Below are positions 63,814 to 64,000 of a stretch of DNA of 64,000 nt, one piece after another (the stretch's first letter is position 1; every line of letters begins with the position of its first letter). The notes under the pieces are model-generated. The model saw nothing but the letters and a program-made list of their open reading frames with translations, ran no database searches and was not told the origin of the DNA. Both the position numbers and the translations under genes were made by a program. Location: assembly GCF_000766865.1 (NCBI RefSeq), contig NZ_JNFA01000025.1:1-64000 (forward strand), given 5' to 3'. The DNA is from Listeria booriae. Its GTDB lineage: Bacteria > Bacillota > Bacilli > Lactobacillales > Listeriaceae.

Positions 63814-64000
63814 TTCATAATTTTAGTTTTCATGATTTGATTGTAACGTCCTTTAAAGTGATCACGCTCAGCCCTAACGGAAACCAAAGCTTTTTCTTGT
63901 TGCTCAAGCATCTGTTGTTGTGCCTCATTTTCTTTTTGAATCGCTTCCAGCGGTTCTTTTTGACTGTCTAGTAAAGCTATGATCTGAAGCTTGTGTTCTG
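63759..64000 (-). CDS. C-terminal part of a coiled-coil, probably glycosyltransferase-associated protein (5' end outside window)
   Basis: An open minus-strand frame enters from the window edge and ends in TAA at 63759. The last 79 residues are a Gln/Glu-rich coiled coil (SQKEPLEAIQKENEAQQQML) then a basic, aromatic tail IMKTKIMKWTGKYWLIRKKL. Such tails end many wall polymer glycosyltransferases. It overlaps the next gene by 55 nt. Its identity cannot be decided from this piece. Confidence 0.7.
   Translation of the reverse strand, partial: EHKLQIIALLDSQKEPLEAIQKENEAQQQMLEQQEKALVSVRAERDHFKGRYNQIMKTKIMKWTGKYWLIRKKLRSNNK

Noticed and set aside
1..64000. CRISPR arrays, riboswitches, rRNA genes and complete insertion sequences
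   Set aside because: I looked for regularly spaced repeats, conserved riboswitch cores, rRNA segments and transposases with terminal repeats and saw none.

Overview
The window looks like a chromosomal segment of a Listeria-type Firmicute. Support comes from the gene families and local orders: manA, hemQ and an AnrAB/BceAB-like ABC transporter lie close together, an lmo0937-type membrane peptide is present, and TagG/TagH sit beside wall teichoic acid glycosyltransferases. Listeria-style AGGAGG ribosome binding sites and low-to-moderate G+C agree. The species is not certain. The gene order looks like a mosaic relative to what I remember of L. monocytogenes, which suggests one of the more distant Listeria species.

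Layout. 1-515: the end of a tRNA cluster (Val, Thr, Tyr, Gln, Lys) with a terminator. 676-7782: housekeeping genes, namely esterase and PAP2 phosphatase, a MarR-controlled oxidoreductase, a K+ channel, tRNA-Ala, nitroreductase, manA and hemQ. 7827-10604: a divergent Hsp90-like ATPase with a TPR-like partner. 10834-13615: a peptide-antibiotic ABC transporter followed by a possible 25-residue membrane peptide. 14390-16051: a TetR-controlled operon (zinc ribbon and TfoX C-terminal proteins) divergent from a PhnB-like gene. 16143-18484: a type VII secretion LXG toxin cassette with two small partner proteins, an LXG-TNT toxin and a probable immunity gene. 18854-32072: metabolic, membrane and regulatory genes (DoxX, HAD, PdxK, LCP, CorA, two GntR regulators, a VOC dioxygenase, a Fis-type mini-regulator). 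32306-34624: HelD.

34858-43093 is a self-contained catabolic locus: an aspartase/fumarase-like lyase, an aldehyde dehydrogenase and an alcohol dehydrogenase on the minus strand, divergent from an IclR regulator, an MFS importer and a malic enzyme. It has an IclR-like palindrome and cre-like sites. I cannot name its substrate. 43135-55081: VOC, PhzF, a YjeM-type permease, cardiolipin synthase, a YtvI-like permease, L-lactate dehydrogenase, a Ca-type P-ATPase and a Crp/Fnr regulator. 55433-64000: the teichoic acid export pair tagGH, preceded in transcription by two large glycosyltransferases and three genes encoding beta-sandwich and alpha/beta-hydrolase proteins. A frameshifted epimerase remnant lies just downstream.

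Most notable: the LXG-TNT cassette; the Hsp90-TPR pair; the undescribed catabolic locus, whose lyase appears to have Thr in place of the usual catalytic Ser; a two-copy structured repeat (34660-34850 and 48987-49310) whose stems differ in sequence but keep pairing; the fused versus split hydrolase architecture beside tagGH; and multi-kilobase blocks of opposite G/T versus A/C bias that change inside genes and ignore coding strand.
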